Shown piece after piece: positions 5,960-8,608 of a DNA stretch of 8,608 nucleotides. The DNA is from an uncultured Xanthobacteraceae bacterium (lineage in GTDB: Bacteria > Pseudomonadota > Alphaproteobacteria > Rhizobiales > Xanthobacteraceae): positions 1 through 8,608 of the forward strand of contig CATPBC010000311.1 in the NCBI GenBank assembly GCA_955652195.1, written 5' to 3'. The notes below the pieces were generated by a model, which was not told the DNA's origin, did no database searches, and saw only the letters and a list, made by a program, of their open reading frames with translations. Each line of letters opens with the position of its first letter. The stretch's first letter is position 1. The translations under genes and the position numbers were made by a program.

Positions 5960-8245
5960 TTACGACAGTGCCGCTTTCACATAGTCCGGCAAGAACGGCA
6001 CCCGCCGGATGCGAACGCCGGTGGCATCGAACACCGCATTGGCGATTGCCGCGGCGACCGGCCGCGTCGCCGGTTCGCCGGCGCCGGTAGGCGCAATCTC
6101 CGGCCGATCGATCAGAACCACGTCGATCATTTCCGGGGTTTGGGTAATGTCGAGGATCGGATAGGACAACCAATCGACGCTGGTGACGTTCTTGTTGTTG
6201 AACCTGACTTCTTCCCAAAGCGTGCGGCTGATCGCTTGTACGACGTTGCCTTCGATGGTTTGCCGCAATCCATCGGGATTGATGATCTGGCCGCAATCGT
6301 GCGCGACGGTGAACTTGCGGACCCAGACCTTGCCGGTCGAGCGATCGACCTCGACCTCGGCGACCATGGCGACGCGCGTCGGGTGTCGTTGCACATAGGC
6401 GATGCCGCGTCCGGAAACCGTGGTGCCGCGTTGGTCTTTGCCGGGCGAAACACGTGACTGCCAGCCGGCTTTCTCCGCCGCAGCTTTGATCACGGCGATG
6501 TCGCGCGGATCGGTGACATATTGCAGCCGAAACGCGACCGGATCGAGCTTAAGCGCGGTAGCGACTTCGTCCATGAACGATTCGCTGGCGAAATGGACCT
6601 GCGGCCCGATCGGATCGCGCAAGTGCGATGTGCGCAACGGCGAGCCGCGGTCCAAGAGCGGCGCCACCGTTTCCCAGTAGGTGCGCTTGTTGGCGAAGCC
6701 GTAGGAATCCTCAGGCTCGCCGAAACCATCGCCGGACTGCAAGGCGACGCCGGTGAGCTGGCCGGCGAGCGTGTCGTGAGGCTTGCTTTCGTTGGAATTC
6801 ACGTCGACGCGGGGAAACGCCTTGCTGCCAAATTCATAGGCGATGACCTTGCCCGCCGCATCGATGGCGGCGCGAACGCGATGGATCGAAGCCGGTCCCT
6901 TGGGATCCCATCCGGTCCCTTGATCGCGCGTATATTGCAGGCGGACCGGGCGCCCTACCGCATTGGCCAACAGCGCGGCGTCCATTGCCGCGTCACCGGC
7001 ATCGTTGCGGCCGTATGAGCCGGGCCCCGGCACCCAGATGGCGCGCACTTTTTCCGCCGGCAGGCCGAGAATGGCGGCGACGCCGTCGCGGGTGAAATGC
7101 GGCTTCTGCGAACCGGTCCACAGCGTGACCTGATCGTTTTTGATCTCGACCACGGCGCAGGCGGGACCCATGCTGGCATGAGACTGGAATGGCCATTCGT
7201 ACTCGGCCTCGATGACACGGGCCGCACCTTTGAATGCTTCGTCGACATTGCCGGTCTGCTCGGCGACTTCGCGCTTGCGCACCGGGGCCTTGCGGATGTG
7301 ATCGTAGAGCGATGCCTGCTCGGGGAATGGCGGCGTCGCATTCGACCACGTCACTTTGAGCTGCTGCGCCGCCTTGATCGCGTCCCATTCCTTGTCGGCG
7401 ACGATGCCGAGAAATCCTTCCTTCCACACCACGCGGGCGCTGGGAATGTGCTTGATCGAACTCTCGTCGACATTGACCGGCACGGCACCGGCGATGGCGG
7501 GGCGAACCATGCGGCCATGCACCATGCCGGGCACTTTGACGTCGGTGCAGAAATCCTGCTGCGCGAAGACGAGCGGCGCGACGTCTTCGCGTTTAATCGG
7601 CTGGCCGACGATTTTGTAGTTTTTCGGATCTTTGGGTTTGGCGTTGCCGGGCGCGTAAAGCGGATTGCCGATCTTGCCGTTCCAGGCGAGCGCGACGTTG
7701 AAATAACGCCCGCCAATCAATTCGGCATAACTCACGCTGTTCGCCATTTCCGTGCCGGTGTGAACGACGCCGCCGTCGACCGCGAGCCGTTCGGCGGGCA
7801 CGCCGAGTTTCTCTGCCGCGAGTTCGACGAGAACCCGGCGCGCTTCGGCCGCGGCGGCGCGGAGCTGCTTGCCGCCGTTCTGGACGCCAGTCGCGCCGGA
7901 AGCGCCGCCCTGGTTGACGCTGGTGGCGGTGTCGCCCATCACGACTTTGACCGCCCGGAACGGCACGTCGAGCTCCTCCGCCACCATTTGCGCGATTGCA
8001 ACGTGAAGTCCTTGTCCACCATCGATCTTTCCGTAGAACGCCGAAACCGTGCCGTCGGCATTGACCGCGATGTAGGACGACAGACGATCGGGCGTCAGCG
8101 GCGGCTTTGCGCCCGTCACCATGGCGTCTTCAGCCGCGCGGGCAAAATTGAACGGTACCGCCGCGCCAATGGAGACGACCAGTGCTCCGCCGGTCTTGAG
8201 CAGCGCGCGTCGCGAAGGAGCGCCAAGCTTGGTTATCTGGTTCAT
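5960..8245 (-). CDS. Tat-exported molybdopterin-binding large subunit, xanthine dehydrogenase family (isoquinoline 1-oxidoreductase beta, IorB-like)
   Basis: Large catalytic subunit of a molybdenum hydroxylase that inserts an oxygen from water next to a ring nitrogen or oxidises an aldehyde; actual substrate unknown. The 761 residues match the IorB subfamily. The N terminus has a twin-arginine signal S-R-R-A-L-L-K (11-17), a hydrophobic stretch (18-34) and an A-R-A cleavage site ending at Ala37, so the folded enzyme is probably exported to the periplasm with its iron-sulfur partner. Other landmarks are YGKIDGGQG (71-79), GGASGATGVQNGGKQLR (113-129), GPGSYGRNDAGDAAMDAA (407-424), AHDCGQIINPDGL (648-660) and GAGEPATRPVAAAIANAVF (721-739), whose Glu724 should be the active-site base at molybdenum. 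The ATG follows AAGGAG at 7 nt spacing. No FAD-subunit gene is present in the window, fitting the two-subunit IorAB layout. Confidence 0.93.
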   Translation of the reverse strand: MNQITKLGAPSRRALLKTGGALVVSIGAAVPFNFARAAEDAMVTGAKPPLTPDRLSSYIAVNADGTVSAFYGKIDGGQGLHVAIAQMVAEELDVPFRAVKVVMGDTATSVNQGGASGATGVQNGGKQLRAAAAEARRVLVELAAEKLGVPAERLAVDGGVVHTGTEMANSVSYAELIGGRYFNVALAWNGKIGNPLYAPGNAKPKDPKNYKIVGQPIKREDVAPLVFAQQDFCTDVKVPGMVHGRMVRPAIAGAVPVNVDESSIKHIPSARVVWKEGFLGIVADKEWDAIKAAQQLKVTWSNATPPFPEQASLYDHIRKAPVRKREVAEQTGNVDEAFKGAARVIEAEYEWPFQSHASMGPACAVVEIKNDQVTLWTGSQKPHFTRDGVAAILGLPAEKVRAIWVPGPGSYGRNDAGDAAMDAALLANAVGRPVRLQYTRDQGTGWDPKGPASIHRVRAAIDAAGKVIAYEFGSKAFPRVDVNSNESKPHDTLAGQLTGVALQSGDGFGEPEDSYGFANKRTYWETVAPLLDRGSPLRTSHLRDPIGPQVHFASESFMDEVATALKLDPVAFRLQYVTDPRDIAVIKAAAEKAGWQSRVSPGKDQRGTTVSGRGIAYVQRHPTRVAMVAEVEVDRSTGKVWVRKFTVAHDCGQIINPDGLRQTIEGNVVQAISRTLWEEVRFNNKNVTSVDWLSYPILDITQTPEMIDVVLIDRPEIAPTGAGEPATRPVAAAIANAVFDATGVRIRRVPFLPDYVKAALS

Positions 8246-8252
8246 GGCGGTG

Positions 8253-8258
8253 CTCCTT
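8253..8258 (-). promoter_or_regulatory. Shine-Dalgarno sequence overlapping the small-subunit stop codon
   Basis: The minus strand reads TAAAGGAG, in which the TAA stop of the [2Fe-2S] subunit overlaps AAGGAG, seven bases before the ATG at 8245. It fixes the large-subunit start and shows tight coupling of the two subunits. Confidence 0.85.
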
Positions 8259-8608
8259 TAGCCCATCATCGCGGCGGCGCGTTTGACGGCGCGGAGGATG
8301 CTCAAATGCGTGCCGCAACGGCATTTCAGGCCTTCGAGCGCGGAGCGGATTTGCGCGTCAGTTGGTTTTTTGTTGTCGCGCAGGAATGCGGCGGCGGTCA
8401 TGAGCCAACCGTTGATGCAATAGCCGCATTGCGGAACCTGTTCCTCGATATAGGCGGTCTGCAGCGGATGCGGCTTCTCCGGCGTGCCCAAACCGGCGAG
8501 CGTGACGATCCTGGCATCGCCGACCGCCGAGATCGGCGTGATGCAGGAGCGGATCGGCTGACCATCGAGATGCACCGTGCAGGCGCCGCATTGCGCCAAG
8601 CCGCAGCC
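8258..8608 (-). CDS. [2Fe-2S] small subunit of molybdenum hydroxylase (IorA/CoxS-like), N terminus cut by window edge
   Basis: Electron-transfer subunit carrying two [2Fe-2S] clusters, partner of the large subunit 12 nt downstream. The visible 116 residues start inside the plant-ferredoxin-type cluster motif, GCGLAQCGACTVHLDG, with the fourth Cys in RSC shortly after. The second, helical domain holds QCGYC and KCRCGTH, so all eight cluster cysteines are present. Compared with the usual length of about 150 residues, roughly 35-40 N-terminal residues lie beyond position 8608. A TTG at 8599 could be taken as a start but would remove the first cluster Cys, so the frame must continue past the edge. 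No signal peptide can be assessed; in this family the small subunit often travels with the Tat signal of its partner. The C terminus ends ...AAMMG. Confidence 0.93.
   Translation of the reverse strand, partial: GCGLAQCGACTVHLDGQPIRSCITPISAVGDARIVTLAGLGTPEKPHPLQTAYIEEQVPQCGYCINGWLMTAAAFLRDNKKPTDAQIRSALEGLKCRCGTHLSILRAVKRAAAMMG

Noticed and set aside
5444..6457. Long plus-strand open frame (337 codons) across the alpha-subunit gene and the end of the molybdo-enzyme gene
   Set aside because: It lies antisense to two strongly supported genes, has no family motifs and is Arg/Pro/Ser-rich as expected for an antisense frame in GC-rich DNA. The same applies to the 5314-6090 plus-strand frame.
8597..8599. 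TTG as the start of the [2Fe-2S] subunit
   Set aside because: The frame continues upstream with Gly-Cys-Gly, which supplies the first cluster cysteine; the gene simply runs off the window.

Overview
The window is high-GC, densely packed chromosomal DNA of a kind typical of Alphaproteobacteria, most likely Hyphomicrobiales near Bradyrhizobium, Rhodopseudomonas or Xanthobacteraceae. This placement is inference from base composition, the divergent cobT/cobS pair, the family content and a GC-rich intergenic palindrome; no rRNA or other marker gene is present. I see no tRNA, rRNA, CRISPR array, insertion sequence or phage gene.

Region 1 (about 76-1993) is a divergent pair of late cobalamin genes. 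cobT (minus strand) makes alpha-ribazole phosphate. cobS (plus strand) is the membrane enzyme that joins alpha-ribazole to adenosylcobinamide-GDP. They share a 97-bp intergenic region containing a perfect 9-bp inverted repeat with a 4-nt loop. cobS converges on the next block with 39 bp between stop codons and no obvious terminator.

Region 2 (2033-8608) is a same-strand block of six genes on the minus strand, read from right to left. In transcription order they are: a [2Fe-2S] small subunit (cut by the window edge) and a Tat-exported molybdopterin large subunit of an isoquinoline 1-oxidoreductase (IorAB)-like hydroxylase; the alpha and beta subunits of a glutaconate CoA-transferase/IpdAB-like protein, overlapping by 20 nt; and two tandem Gfo/Idh/MocA-type NAD(P)-dependent oxidoreductases, the second start codon directly abutting the first stop. 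Spacings of 12, 49, -20, 73 and 0 nt are compatible with one operon, although a hairpin lies in the 49-nt gap and the 73-nt gap could hold a separate start.

Working together (inference): a periplasmic molybdenum hydroxylase could oxidise an aromatic or N-heterocyclic substrate, the Gfo/Idh enzymes could perform redox steps on a cyclic or sugar-like intermediate, and the CoA-transferase-fold protein could transfer CoA or hydrolyse a C-C bond of a CoA-linked intermediate. The beta subunit appears to lack the catalytic Glu of true CoA-transferases, and both Gfo/Idh proteins appear to lack the usual Asp four residues before the conserved His. The block is therefore the best candidate here for undescribed biochemistry. 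The substrate cannot be read from the sequence.
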